From Amycolatopsis circi (lineage in GTDB: Bacteria > Actinomycetota > Actinomycetes > Mycobacteriales > Pseudonocardiaceae): a DNA stretch of 64,000 nt. Below the pieces are notes generated by a model that was not told the origin of the DNA, ran no database searches, and was given only the letters and a program-made list of their open reading frames with translations. Shown in pieces: positions 25,919 through 34,111 of this stretch (positions are counted from its first letter, which is position 1; each line of letters opens with the position of its first letter). The stretch lies in assembly GCF_003385235.1 (NCBI RefSeq), contig NZ_PQIA01000019.1, positions 123,315 to 187,314 of the forward strand. The letters are read 5' to 3'. Both the position numbers and the translations under genes were made by a program.

Positions 25919-25969
25919 GAGTCCGGCCCCGCACCATCAGATCGGGACTGATGGTGCGGGGCCGGACTC
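25919..25969. terminator. Strong hairpin terminator after ectABCD
   Basis: A perfect 21-bp stem (GAGTCCGGCCCCGCACCATC and one further A) with a 9-nt loop. No T-tract follows, as is common in actinomycetes. It lies 207 bp after the ectD stop and 105 bp before the SARP start. Confidence 0.75.
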
Positions 25970-26073
25970 GTCTGTTCAGGGGACGAATTCACGAAAGAGC
26001 GGTTTCTGCGGGCTGCCGCTGACGGTAAGTTGACCTGTCTGGCTGGGGGTGAGCCTGGGAGGTGCGCGCGAGC

Positions 26074-28821
26074 ATGGCCGATGCCGGCGCGCGGGTCGAA
26101 CTGCTCGGCCCGGTGCGGCTGCTCGACGGCAGCCGTGCGGTTCCCGTCGGCGGCCCCGGGGTGAGGGGGCTGCTGGCGCTGCTCGCGCTGCGCGTGGGCA
26201 AGGTGGTGCCGCTCGAGGAGATCATCGACGCGCTGTGGGGCCACGATCCGCCCGCCACCGCCCGCACGATCGTGCACGGCAACGTGTCGCAGCTGCGCCG
26301 CCTGCTGCGGGAGATGGCCGATCCGGTCGCCGAGATCAGCACCCGCCCGCCCGGCTACCAGCTTTCCCTCTCCCCGGACCGGATCGACGCGCATCGCGCG
26401 CGGGCGCTGCTGGACCAGGCCGCGCTGGAATCGCCGGAGAGCGCCTCGAAGCTGCTCGGCGAGGCGCTCGCGCTGTGGCAGGGCCCGACGCTGTCCGGCG
26501 TGCCCGATTCGGTACGGGCGCCCGAATTGGACGAGCTGCGGCGTGCGATCCGCTACGCCCGGGTCAACGCGGATCTCGACCTCGGCCGCTACGACGAGCT
26601 GATCGTGGAGCTGAGCCCGCTCGTCCACGCCGACCCGCTCGCCGAACGCATCGCCGGACAGCTGATGCGCGCGCTCTACCACGCCGGGCGGCGAGGGGAA
26701 GCGCTCGAGCTGTACCGCACCGTCTCGCGGGCCACGCTCGGCTCGCTCGGCGTCGAACCCGGCGTCGACCTGCGCTCGCTGCACGAGCGGGTGCTCAACG
26801 ACGATCTCGCCGCGCACGAGAGCGCGGTGCCGGAGCAGGCCGTCGCGCCGTCTCAGCTGCCGCCTGCGCTGCCGACGCTGGCCGGGCGCGAGGCGGAGGT
26901 GGAGTGGCTCGACGGGCTCGCTGAACGCGGTGACAGCACCGTGATCGTGTCCGGCACCGCCGGGGTCGGCAAGAGCGCGCTGGTCATCTGGTGGGCGCAC
27001 CGCGCGGCCCGGTTGTTTCCCGACGGCGTGCTGTACGCGGCGCTGCAAGGATTCGACCCGCACCACGCGCCGCTGGAACCGGGCGACCTGCTGTCGCAAT
27101 TCCTGCTCGGCCTCGGCGTGCCGGCCGACGAGGTGCCGGAGCGCATGCACGAACGCGTCGCGCTGTACCGCTCGCTGATCGCCGGACGGCGGATGCTCGT
27201 GCTGCTCGACGACGCGCGTTCGGCCGAACAGGTGCGTCCGTTGCTGCCTCCGGGCGCACGGTCGATGACGGTCGTGACCAGCCGGTCGCGGCTGGAGGCA
27301 CTGGCGGTGTCCCACGCGGCGAGGCTGCGCGTGCTCGGCACGCTTGCGCCGGAAGCCGCGGTGAGTGTCATCGAGGAATTGGCCGGACCCGCGGACTTCG
27401 ACCTCAACCACGCGCTGGCCCGGCTGTGCGGCTACCTGCCGCTCGCGCTGCGGATCGCCGGGGCCCGGCTCGCCGCTAGTCCACAGTGGACACTCAAAGA
27501 TCTTGTCGGCGAGCTGGGTAACGAACGCACCCGGCTGGCCGGACTCGACGTGACCGGAGCCGACGACGGCGTGCGGGCCGCGTTCGACGTCTCGTTCCGC
27601 GGCCTGCCCGACAGCCTCGCCCGGACGCTGCTGCGGCTCGGCGCGGTGCCCGCTCGGCACACCGGACCGCACCTGACGGCGGCCATCGCGGAGATCCCGG
27701 TGGCGCAGGCCCGCCGCGAACTCCGCACTCTCGCCGCGCACAACCTGATCGCCGAAACCTCGCGCGACGCCTTCGCCCCGCACGACCTCGTCCGGCTGTA
27801 TCTGCGGGAGCTGGCGGAAACCGAACTGGACCCGGCGGAACGCGCGGCGGTGCTCGACCGGGCGATCCGCTACCACCAGGCCGCCTCGGACACCGCGCGC
27901 CGGAAGATGCTGCGGATCGTCGATCCGCTCGACCTCACCGGACTCGTGCCGCCGGACGCGCTGCCGCCGCTGGAAACCTTCGCCCAAGCCCAGGACTGGT
28001 TCGCCGCGGAATGGCCGAACCTGCTGGCCGTACTGGACGCCGCACACGCCGACGGCCGCTACGCCGACGTCTGGCGGCTCGCCCGGGTCGCGCACACCTA
28101 CCGGGTCGTCTGCCCGCTGTACGAGGAATGGATCCGGCTGGTCGACCTCGGCCTGGCCGCGGCCGAGGCCGCGAACGAACCGCTCGGCCAGTGCTGGATG
28201 CTGATCTCCCGCTGCGCCATCGCGCTGACCTTCGAGCTGTCGCAGGGCAGCATCGCCGACGCCGAACGCGCGGTCGGACTGGCCTCGGGGCTCGACGGAC
28301 GCTCGCTCATCGTCGCCAAGATCCACCTCGGCAGCGTGCTGACCCTGCTCGGCCGCTACGCGGAGGCGATCGAACGGCTGCTGGAGGCCGTCGCGGAGAC
28401 CGAACGCACCGGCGATCTCGAACTGCGCGGCCAGGCGCTCAACAACTGCGCCGAGACGGAGAAGCGCGCCGGTCGTCCCACCGAGGCGATCACACATCAG
28501 CTGGCGTCGCTGAAGATCGACCGCGAACTTGGCGACGACAGCTATGCCGTGGTGTCGCTGAACAACCTCGCCGAGCTGCACCTGGGCATCGACGACCTGG
28601 AGGCTGCGGAACGCTACGCGCGGGAGGCGGTGTCGCTGGCCGTCGCGCGGCAGTTCGAGCTGCAGGAGGGCATCCTGCGGCTCACGCTGGCCCGAATCCT
28701 GCGCGGCCAGGAACGGCTGGACCCGGCGCGGGAGCAGTATCGGCGGGCGATCGCGTTGTACGAGCGGATGAACCCTCGGCAGGTCGAGGACTTGCGCAAG
28801 GAAGCTGCCGACCTGGAGTGA
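26074..28821 (+). CDS. AfsR/SARP family regulator with NB-ARC and TPR domains
   Basis: A 915-residue regulator. Residues 1-95 form an OmpR-like winged helix (VELLGPVRLLDGSRAVPVGGPGVRGLLALLAL, then RTIVHGNVSQLRRLLRE). Residues ~95-245 are the helical BTAD domain. An NB-ARC ATPase follows with Walker A GTAGVGKSALV (near 295) and LVLLDDARSAEQVRPLLPP. The C-terminal ~250 residues are TPR-like repeats (RYAEAIERLLEAVAETERTGDLEL). SARPs activate secondary-metabolite genes. ATG 26074 follows GGGAGG; GTG 26062 overlaps that signal. No biosynthetic cluster is adjacent, and control of ectABCD is only a positional guess. Confidence 0.9.
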   Translation: MADAGARVELLGPVRLLDGSRAVPVGGPGVRGLLALLALRVGKVVPLEEIIDALWGHDPPATARTIVHGNVSQLRRLLREMADPVAEISTRPPGYQLSLSPDRIDAHRARALLDQAALESPESASKLLGEALALWQGPTLSGVPDSVRAPELDELRRAIRYARVNADLDLGRYDELIVELSPLVHADPLAERIAGQLMRALYHAGRRGEALELYRTVSRATLGSLGVEPGVDLRSLHERVLNDDLAAHESAVPEQAVAPSQLPPALPTLAGREAEVEWLDGLAERGDSTVIVSGTAGVGKSALVIWWAHRAARLFPDGVLYAALQGFDPHHAPLEPGDLLSQFLLGLGVPADEVPERMHERVALYRSLIAGRRMLVLLDDARSAEQVRPLLPPGARSMTVVTSRSRLEALAVSHAARLRVLGTLAPEAAVSVIEELAGPADFDLNHALARLCGYLPLALRIAGARLAASPQWTLKDLVGELGNERTRLAGLDVTGADDGVRAAFDVSFRGLPDSLARTLLRLGAVPARHTGPHLTAAIAEIPVAQARRELRTLAAHNLIAETSRDAFAPHDLVRLYLRELAETELDPAERAAVLDRAIRYHQAASDTARRKMLRIVDPLDLTGLVPPDALPPLETFAQAQDWFAAEWPNLLAVLDAAHADGRYADVWRLARVAHTYRVVCPLYEEWIRLVDLGLAAAEAANEPLGQCWMLISRCAIALTFELSQGSIADAERAVGLASGLDGRSLIVAKIHLGSVLTLLGRYAEAIERLLEAVAETERTGDLELRGQALNNCAETEKRAGRPTEAITHQLASLKIDRELGDDSYAVVSLNNLAELHLGIDDLEAAERYAREAVSLAVARQFELQEGILRLTLARILRGQERLDPAREQYRRAIALYERMNPRQVEDLRKEAADLE

Positions 28822-28862
28822 GCGGCAATGCCCGGAACTCAAGGCGGCGCCTGCGTCCCCAG

Positions 28863-28917
28863 GTCCGTGAGGGGAACCCTGACGGACTCAGAGTCCGTCA
28901 GGGTTCCCCTCACGGAC
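28863..28917. terminator. Family B hairpin, perfect 27-bp stem
   Basis: Arms beginning GTCCGTGAGGGGAACCCTGA pair perfectly over 27 bp around a single central A. It lies 41 bp after the SARP stop. Short open frames predicted here only read through the palindrome. Confidence 0.8.
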
Positions 28918-29209
28918 AGCCAGCTCCCAGCACCCGCAAGGCGACGAGGCTCAAGTTCCTCGCAGGGGAGTGAGCGGGCAGTCGGCGCGCTGCGCTCTTG
29001 TACAACGTTCAGCTGTGTTTTCGCAGGTCTGCGTGGTAATAATCGCGTCCGCTTAGCGGATTCTTAGCCATCGGGCGGTCAGCGCGCGTAGGGTCGGCCG
29101 CGACGCTGGCGGAGCCCTAGGGGAGGGGCAGGCTGTGAAGCCGGCGACGGGACCGCGGCAAGCACCGCGCGGACCTGGAAGAGCCGCCAGGAGCGGTTCG
29201 GTGGCGGTT
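28918..29209. other. Gene-poor gap
   Basis: Nothing convincing is coded between the SARP terminator and the MmpS-like gene. A 31-codon plus-strand frame (29135-29230, GTG start after GGGGAGGGG) is too short to accept without other support. Confidence 0.4.
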
Positions 29210-29237
29210 GGCCGGCCGAGATGGGGGTAGGCCGGCC
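29210..29237 (-). terminator. Stem-loop after the MmpS-like gene
   Basis: GGCCGGCC occurs twice (29210-29217 and 29230-29237), and being self-complementary the copies can pair across a 12-nt loop. It lies 12 bp past the stop of the minus-strand gene. Confidence 0.5.
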
Positions 29238-29249
29238 GGCCGCCAGGCT

Positions 29250-29945
29250 CTAGTCGACGTTCGCGGTGCAGAGCGCGATCGAGCTGCCGCTGCTCTCGGC
29301 GACCTTTTTGCCGTCGACGAGGATCTGGCAGCTGATCTGGTTGGTCACGCCCGCGTTGGCGGTGTCCGCGGTGAGCGAAAGAATCGGCGTGCCGCCGTCG
29401 TAGGAGGCGTGCCCGTGCCAGTCGTCGGTGCTCGGCGGGGTGGACGCGGTGCGCTGGTCGTTCAGCGTGCCGTAGCGAACGGTCGCGCCGCCCGCTGAGG
29501 TCACCACGAAGTCGACCGAATGCTTCTCGCCCGGCTGCGGCGGGATGTGCAGGTCGCCCGCTCGCGCGGTGCCGAACATCGACGGGTACAGCGTCATCGC
29601 GCCGCACAGCAGGACAGCTAGCGCGGAAAGCGTAGTTCCGGTGAGAGCGACACCCAATCCGCGCATTGTGCCCTGGGAGGAAAGTACGATTCCCGCAATT
29701 CCGCCGATGAGCCCGAGGCCGGCGACCGGCCAGGCGAGGAAACCCCAATCCGGCAGGAAGGCGACACCGGCCGCGGCCAGTCCGAGCGTGACCCCGAGGC
29801 CGCCGGGCCAGTTCGCCTTCCTCCGGACCGGCGCTTGCTGGGGCGGGCGGGACGGCGTTTGCTGAGATGGCCGGAGCGGACCAGGGCGAGCGGTGGTCCG
29901 GCTGTGTCGTGCGGGTGCGGCCGGATACGGCTGCTCGGTCGTCAT
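29250..29945 (-). CDS. Membrane protein with MmpS-like extracytoplasmic domain
   Basis: A 231-residue protein. A Pro/Gln/Arg-rich cytoplasmic start (about 45 residues) is followed by three hydrophobic segments (LGVTLGLAAAGVAFLP, WPVAGLGLIGGIAGIVLSS, LSALAVLLCGAMTLYP). The C-terminal ~95 residues (VDFVVTSAGGATVRYGTLNDQ up to CQILVDGKKVAESSGSSIALC) resemble MmpS proteins, including the paired cysteines and the CxIxVDGKxV segment. In mycobacteria MmpS works with MmpL transporters; no mmpL is nearby. ATG 29945 is chosen at the start of the Pro-rich tail. Confidence 0.65.
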   Translation of the reverse strand: MTTEQPYPAAPARHSRTTARPGPLRPSQQTPSRPPQQAPVRRKANWPGGLGVTLGLAAAGVAFLPDWGFLAWPVAGLGLIGGIAGIVLSSQGTMRGLGVALTGTTLSALAVLLCGAMTLYPSMFGTARAGDLHIPPQPGEKHSVDFVVTSAGGATVRYGTLNDQRTASTPPSTDDWHGHASYDGGTPILSLTADTANAGVTNQISCQILVDGKKVAESSGSSIALCTANVD

Positions 29946-30009
29946 GCGTGCCTCTTCCGCTGTGTTGGCGAAGACGCTAACGCAGATGCCCGCGAAGTTG
30001 GAATAATCG

Positions 30010-30023
30010 TTATCGAGAGATAA
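30010..30023. promoter_or_regulatory. Small dyad upstream of the MmpS-like gene
   Basis: TTATC-GAGA-GATAA is a perfect 5-bp inverted repeat 65 bp upstream of the gene start, in an AT-rich patch. It may be an operator or part of the promoter. Confidence 0.35.
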
Positions 30024-30187
30024 TGTCATTCATTTACCGCGTGCGGGCAATCGGGGTCATTTCCCGCCGGATTGCGCGAAGCGGCGCCATTTGCTGGCCG
30101 AAAAGGACTTTCCGCTGATTCCGAAGAGCGACCGCGCGCTTACCCGGCGGCCTTGACCTGGCGACGCGGTGCTGTCCGCGCGCCAAT

Positions 30188-31072
30188 TCAGTGATCGAAA
30201 AGGTTGACTTCCGGAGTGATCTCCAGAAGTTCGTGCACCGGTCTGCCGCGCCGTCCGTCGATCGTCGTCGTGCGCACCACGCGCAACCGCGCGGTCACCG
30301 GGCGATCGAGATTTTCCTTGATCTGGTCGAGCAGATCCGGGGCGACCGCGCCCTGAATGGTTCCGCCGGATTCCCGCTCCAGATAGAAGATCCGGCGCCG
30401 GGTACGCACGCCGTCGAGGCGTCCGGTCACCGTCTCGTAGCCGACCGCCTCGCGCGATTCGCGCAGACTGCCCTGCAGCACCCGAGCCTGTTCGGTGGTC
30501 ATGCTCCGGGTCACCTGCTCGCCCGCGGTGGGCGTGAGCGCCATGCCGATTCCGGCGTGCTTGCTGACCGCGTTGACGACATCGCTGACCGCGTTGCGCA
30601 CGGTGTCGCGCTGGAGCAGCACCGCGTCGAGCGCGCCGTCGTCGGAACCGTTGGCGGGCAGGAAATCGCAGAGTTCTTTCACCGCGCGCTCGGACAGCGT
30701 TTCGATGCCGTCGTGGATCAACGCGTCGTCGACCGCCGGTTCCGGGAAACCGAAGAAGATCGCGTTGCCGGCCTGTCCTTTTTGGATCAACGGGGCCTTG
30801 TCGCGGTCCGCCTGCTGAACGAAGGTGACCTCATTCGACGGATTGCGGATGATGTGGCCGATCTTCGCCGTCGCGTCCTGCAGCGCCCGGCTGATGTCGG
30901 AAAAGGTGTACGCGTCGATGTGCGTTTCGCCGATCACCGACACGTGCAGCAGCGGCGCGCGGCAGGTGCGTTCGAACTTCGCGTTCGCCGCCATCGCCGA
31001 GGCCCGCGCGAGGTCGTCCAGCCACGTGCCGCCGGGAATCTCGTCGGCGATCCGCCGGAACTCGTTCCTCAC
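30188..31072 (-). CDS. Unknown protein coupled to a DUF6932 gene
   Basis: A 294-residue protein I do not recognise. It has no signal peptide or membrane helix. The N-terminal ~130 residues (FRRIADEIPGGTWLDDLARA, then HVSVIGETHIDAYTFSDISRALQDATAKIGHII) look alpha/beta. A helical middle follows (FLPANGSDDGALDAVLLQRD, AVSDVVNAVSKHAGIGMAL). The C-terminal ~80 residues (REAVGYETVTGRLDGVRTRRRIFYLE through VTARLRVVRTTTIDGRRG) are basic and beta-rich, like a small nucleic-acid or sugar-binding barrel. The GTG start overlaps the previous stop (GTGA), so the two genes are tightly coupled. Confidence 0.75.
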   Translation of the reverse strand: MRNEFRRIADEIPGGTWLDDLARASAMAANAKFERTCRAPLLHVSVIGETHIDAYTFSDISRALQDATAKIGHIIRNPSNEVTFVQQADRDKAPLIQKGQAGNAIFFGFPEPAVDDALIHDGIETLSERAVKELCDFLPANGSDDGALDAVLLQRDTVRNAVSDVVNAVSKHAGIGMALTPTAGEQVTRSMTTEQARVLQGSLRESREAVGYETVTGRLDGVRTRRRIFYLERESGGTIQGAVAPDLLDQIKENLDRPVTARLRVVRTTTIDGRRGRPVHELLEITPEVNLFDH

Positions 31073-31545
31073 CACACCATCTCCGGGATGCCTCTGCCGC
31101 CGTCGGCCCACACCGATTCCCACACGTCCTCGTCGCCGGGACGGCACAGGAAGCCGTCGAGCATGCCGCCGACCGGCTGGATCTGCTCGAGGTACATCGC
31201 GGGCTGGCCGACGATGATGCCGCGCAGGGTCAGCAGGCCGTACAGCGCGGTGCGGCCGCTGTCGTCAAGCCGCTTCAGCGCGCCCCATTCGTCCGGCAGC
31301 AGCACCACGTCGAGTCCGCGCGGCGGATGCGCCGTGCGGGTGACGAAGGCGCCGCCGAGCCAGGCCCTCCCGGACGTGATCACCCGCTGGGCGACCCCGA
31401 GGTAGCTGTTGAGCGCGCTGAAGAGGATCTCGCGCTCGTTCTGGTGCGGCGCGTCGTAGACCAGGCGTTCGTAGACGTCGGCGAGGTCGGCGTGGTGGCG
31501 GCCGGGCGGCAGCAGGTTCTGTGGCGTCCAGTGCGGAAGCGCCAT
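31069..31545 (-). CDS. DUF6932-type nucleotidyltransferase-like protein
   Basis: A 158-residue protein resembling DUF6932: MALPHWTPQNLLPPGRH at the start and GGAFVTRTAHPPRGLDVVLL in the middle. The latter looks like the G-G/S ... D-h-D motif of minimal nucleotidyltransferases, but only Asp79 remains of the acidic pair (Val81 replaces the second), so catalysis is doubtful. AGGAGG lies upstream of the ATG. It overlaps the next gene by 4 bp. Nucleotidyltransferase-like genes paired with a second gene are often toxin-antitoxin or defence modules; here that is inference. Confidence 0.6.
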   Translation of the reverse strand: MALPHWTPQNLLPPGRHHADLADVYERLVYDAPHQNEREILFSALNSYLGVAQRVITSGRAWLGGAFVTRTAHPPRGLDVVLLPDEWGALKRLDDSGRTALYGLLTLRGIIVGQPAMYLEQIQPVGGMLDGFLCRPGDEDVWESVWADGGRGIPEMVW

Positions 31546-31616
31546 CCGACCTCCTGACGTCGTCCGGGGCCCTCGGCGCCCGCTTACCGTGCGTAGCCGA
31601 ATCTACCAGGTGGGTG

Positions 31617-32114
31617 TCAGCCACTGCGTCCAGGTCGGCGGGGCGCGGGTTCGTCGTCGTGCGGCCAGTGCGGACTCCGCTGGTCGTCGTCGGGCCAGCT
31701 CAGTTCGCCCGACAGCCGCGGCTCGGGATCGGGCAGCGGATGCCCGGCCGAGTCGTGCGTCGGACGCCGCTCGTCGTACGGCTCGTCCGGGTCGACTTCC
31801 GGATAGTCGTTGTAGACGCGTTCAGGCTGGTCGTCGTAGTGCGGGTAGGCCGGTTCCTCGTAGTCCTCGTACGGATTCGCCCGCGGGATGTGCCGGGTCT
31901 CCTCGGTCGGCGCCTCGACGGGCGCGGCCGCGGGCCGGTACGGCTGCGCCTCGGCTCCGATTCCGGCTCCGGAGCCGGAGCCGGAGCCGGAGCCGGGGCC
32001 GGGGTCAGGGTCGGCCTTCGGCCGGGCCGCCCGCGTGAACAGCCACATGACCGCCGCCCCGAGCAGGAACGAGACGAGCAGCCACAGCCAGATCTGCCCG
32101 AAGAGCCAGAGCAT
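31617..32114 (-). CDS. Membrane-anchored, acidic low-complexity protein
   Basis: A 165-residue protein with one N-terminal helix (LWLFGQIWLWLLVSFLLGAAVMWLFT) and then a hydrophilic, disordered tail rich in Gly-Ser, Pro, Asp, Glu and Tyr. The tail carries a GSGSGSGSG stretch from a 6-bp DNA repeat. It starts 6 bp after the OmpA gene on the same strand. In Mycobacterium the OmpA gene arfA is followed by small membrane-protein genes arfB and arfC; position and shape match that role, but identity is not shown. Confidence 0.65.
   Translation of the reverse strand: MLWLFGQIWLWLLVSFLLGAAVMWLFTRAARPKADPDPGPGSGSGSGSGAGIGAEAQPYRPAAAPVEAPTEETRHIPRANPYEDYEEPAYPHYDDQPERVYNDYPEVDPDEPYDERRPTHDSAGHPLPDPEPRLSGELSWPDDDQRSPHWPHDDEPAPRRPGRSG
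31964..32004. repeat. GGAGCC hexanucleotide repeat
   Basis: About five near-identical GGAGCC units with GGCTCC and GGGGCC variants at the edges. In the minus-strand gene it encodes alternating Gly and Ser, so copy number could vary without a frameshift. Confidence 0.6.
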
Positions 32115-32120
32115 CCGCCA

Positions 32121-32855
32121 TCACCTCTGTTCCGCTGTGATCTCGACCCGCCGGTCGCTGTCGTTCCCGCTGTCCGAACCGCTCGTGCTGGCCACCGCGA
32201 GCAATCGGTCCGGCGGCACGTCCTCGCGGATCAGCAACCGGATCACGGTCAGCGCCCGGTTGCGGGAAAGCTTCAGCGCGGCACTGCGTCCGCCCGGACC
32301 GTCGGCGACCCGGCCGACGACGCGGTAACGCACGTTGTCCGGTGCGTCGCGAAGCAGCGGCGCGAGGTCGCGCGCGGCCTGCTCGCCTTGGTCGGTGAGC
32401 TGTGCGGTGTCCGGCTCGAAGGTGATCGGCGCGGCCGCGAGCTTGCGGTCCAGTTCGGCCTGGATCCCGTCGCGGTCGGTCGGCGGCGCGGAAGGCGGGG
32501 CGGACGGGCTCGGCGGCGGGCTGGCAGGCGGTGTCGTCGACGGTGCGGGCGAGGGCGCGGATTGCGCAGGCCCGGCACCGCCGGAGGCTTGCGCCGATTC
32601 GACTCCGTCGACGCCCTGCACGATGCCCAGCGCGCGCCCGGCGTCTTCGGCCGGGAATCCTTCGAGGGTCGCCTGCCGTCCGGAGAACTTCACGTCGCCG
32701 CCGCGGAGGCCGGCCGCGTCGAGCGCGGAGCGTGATCGCGCGGCGAGGTCGTCCTGGATCCCGCTTCCCTGGAGCCAAGTGACGAGGCCCGCGAGCAGTG
32801 CGGTGACCACCACCGCGACGGGGATCAAGCGAAGCCACCCTCGTGCACCGGACAT
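32121..32855 (-). CDS. OmpA-family protein (ArfA/OmpATb-like)
   Basis: A 244-residue envelope protein. One N-terminal helix (LIPVAVVVTALLAGLVTWL) anchors it. Residues ~32-85 look like a BON domain (RSALDAAGLRGGDVKFSGRQATLEGF, GIVQGVDGVESA). A Pro/Ser linker follows. The C-terminal OmpA peptidoglycan-binding domain has ITFEPDTAQLTDQGEQAARDLAPLL, VVGRVADGPGG, LKLSRNRALTVIRLL and a final RRVEI. This BON-OmpA order is that of mycobacterial ArfA. It probably links membrane and wall. Confidence 0.8.
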   Translation of the reverse strand: MSGARGWLRLIPVAVVVTALLAGLVTWLQGSGIQDDLAARSRSALDAAGLRGGDVKFSGRQATLEGFPAEDAGRALGIVQGVDGVESAQASGGAGPAQSAPSPAPSTTPPASPPPSPSAPPSAPPTDRDGIQAELDRKLAAAPITFEPDTAQLTDQGEQAARDLAPLLRDAPDNVRYRVVGRVADGPGGRSAALKLSRNRALTVIRLLIREDVPPDRLLAVASTSGSDSGNDSDRRVEITAEQR

Positions 32856-32922
32856 AAAAGGACCATATGCCGGGCCCGTCCGGTTGGCGACCTGGTGTCG
32901 GCCGCCGTTCGGGTGGCTCTCG

Positions 32923-32964
32923 CGACAGTGCCGGTGCCGGTGGTCACCGGCACCGGCACTGTCG
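32923..32964. terminator. Long palindrome after the GDSL gene
   Basis: Two perfect 20-bp arms (CGACAGTGCCGGTGCCGGTG and its complement) separated by GT, 12 bp past the GDSL stop on the minus strand. It is a probable terminator, not of family A or B. Confidence 0.7.
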
Positions 32965-32976
32965 AGGGAACGGCGT

Positions 32977-33834
32977 TCAGGAGGCGGTCGCGTTGCCCCG
33001 CACATCGCCCCGTACGTCGAGGCTGATGCTCGCCGGGTTGTCCGGCACGAGCGGGACGTCCGGCACGAGCGGCGCGAGGGGGGCCAGTTCCGGCCGCTTC
33101 GGCGACAGACCGTCGCCCATGGACTCGCCGCGCAGCTGGCGGCGGATCCACGGCAGCAGGTGCATCTTGGTCCACGCGAGGTCCGACCGCCGCGACGTCA
33201 TCCAGGTGGCGGGCTCACTGCTCGCCGGATACGGCTCTCGCCAGTCCTCGCTGACCGGGACGCCGAGCACCTCGGCGGTAAGCAGCGCGATCCGGCGGTG
33301 CGCGTCCGGCGTGAAGTGCAGCCGGTCGTCGCTCCACGCGCGACGGTCGTGCAGCGGCTCCATCGCCCACATGTCGACCATCTTCGCGCCGTGCCGGGCC
33401 GCGATCGCCCACAGGTGCGTGTTGTAGATCGCGACCTTGCCGCGCAGCACGCTCATCACCGACAGCGATTTGGTGTCCGGCCCGTTGAAGATCACCACCG
33501 GGATCCCGGCCGCGCGCAGCTTCGCCACCCCCGCCTCGAAGCGCTCCGCGATGGCGTCGACGTCGGCCCCCGGGACGATCACGTCGTTGCCGCCCGCGCA
33601 CAGCGTGACCAGGTCGGGCTTCAGCTGCAAAGCGATCGGGAGCTGCTCGTCCATGATCTCGTCGAGCATCTTGCCGCGCAGCGCCAGGTTCGCGTACTGG
33701 AAACCGGGCTCGTCGCCCGCCAGCATCTCGGCGAGCCGGTCGGCCCAGCCCCGGAACGTCCCGTCCGGCTGCCCGTCGTTGAGGCCCTCGGTGAAGCTGT
33801 CCCCGATGGCTACGTAGCTGTTGATCCCGTACAC
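32977..33834 (-). CDS. SGNH/GDSL-type esterase
   Basis: A 285-residue SGNH hydrolase. Block I is YVAIGDSFTEG (nucleophile Ser near residue 12), block II has Gly in ANLALRG, block III is CAGGNDV, and block V WSDDRLHFTPDAHRRI supplies Asp and His. No signal peptide, so it is likely cytoplasmic. Substrate unknown; the family hydrolyses esters and thioesters. GTG 33834 follows GGGGAA; a GTG at 33900 would add 22 residues. Confidence 0.88.
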   Translation of the reverse strand: MYGINSYVAIGDSFTEGLNDGQPDGTFRGWADRLAEMLAGDEPGFQYANLALRGKMLDEIMDEQLPIALQLKPDLVTLCAGGNDVIVPGADVDAIAERFEAGVAKLRAAGIPVVIFNGPDTKSLSVMSVLRGKVAIYNTHLWAIAARHGAKMVDMWAMEPLHDRRAWSDDRLHFTPDAHRRIALLTAEVLGVPVSEDWREPYPASSEPATWMTSRRSDLAWTKMHLLPWIRRQLRGESMGDGLSPKRPELAPLAPLVPDVPLVPDNPASISLDVRGDVRGNATAS

Positions 33835-34066
33835 GCTGGGTTCCCCTTTCCCGCTGGTGCGCGCCTGTTCCCCTGAGAAGTCCCGGCTGTAGTTGTACAC
33901 CCCAACTAACAGTCGGATATCCCCATATCCTTCCCGCCGGACACGACCGGTTCAGCCGGACGTCACAGTCTCTTACCTTGTCGGGGGTTTCCGCCTCCCT
34001 ATTACGGCATTTTCACCGGGACGAAGCTCACGATCGGGCTGGTAGCGGGCGCCGTGTGGGGTAGGT

Positions 34067-34092
34067 CTCCCGGCCTGGGGGTCGGCCGGGAG
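34067..34092 (+). other. Stem-loop upstream of the DUF3159 gene
   Basis: CTCCCGGCC (34067-34075) pairs with GGCCGGGAG (34084-34092) across an 8-nt loop. It ends 19 bp before the DUF3159 GTG, so it would lie in its leader RNA. The rest of the ~280-bp divergent gap shows no other clear element. Confidence 0.4.
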
Positions 34093-34111
34093 TTGCGGCA
34101 GGCTGGAAGCT

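Noticed and set aside
25768..28842. Minus-strand open frame of 1024 codons opposite the SARP gene
   Set aside because: The plus strand has winged-helix, NB-ARC and TPR motifs. The antisense frame is low-complexity Arg/Val/Gln.
28828..29067. Short plus-strand frame across the family B hairpin
   Set aside because: The reading is simply the translated palindrome, and similar peptides appear at every family B hairpin.
29135..29230. 31-codon frame with a good ribosome site in the gap before the MmpS-like gene
   Set aside because: Too short, low complexity, and it runs into the terminator stem.
33835..34111. Cyclic-di-AMP-type riboswitch in the GDSL/DUF3159 gap
   Set aside because: Some G-rich stems are present but the conserved blocks of that riboswitch are not.
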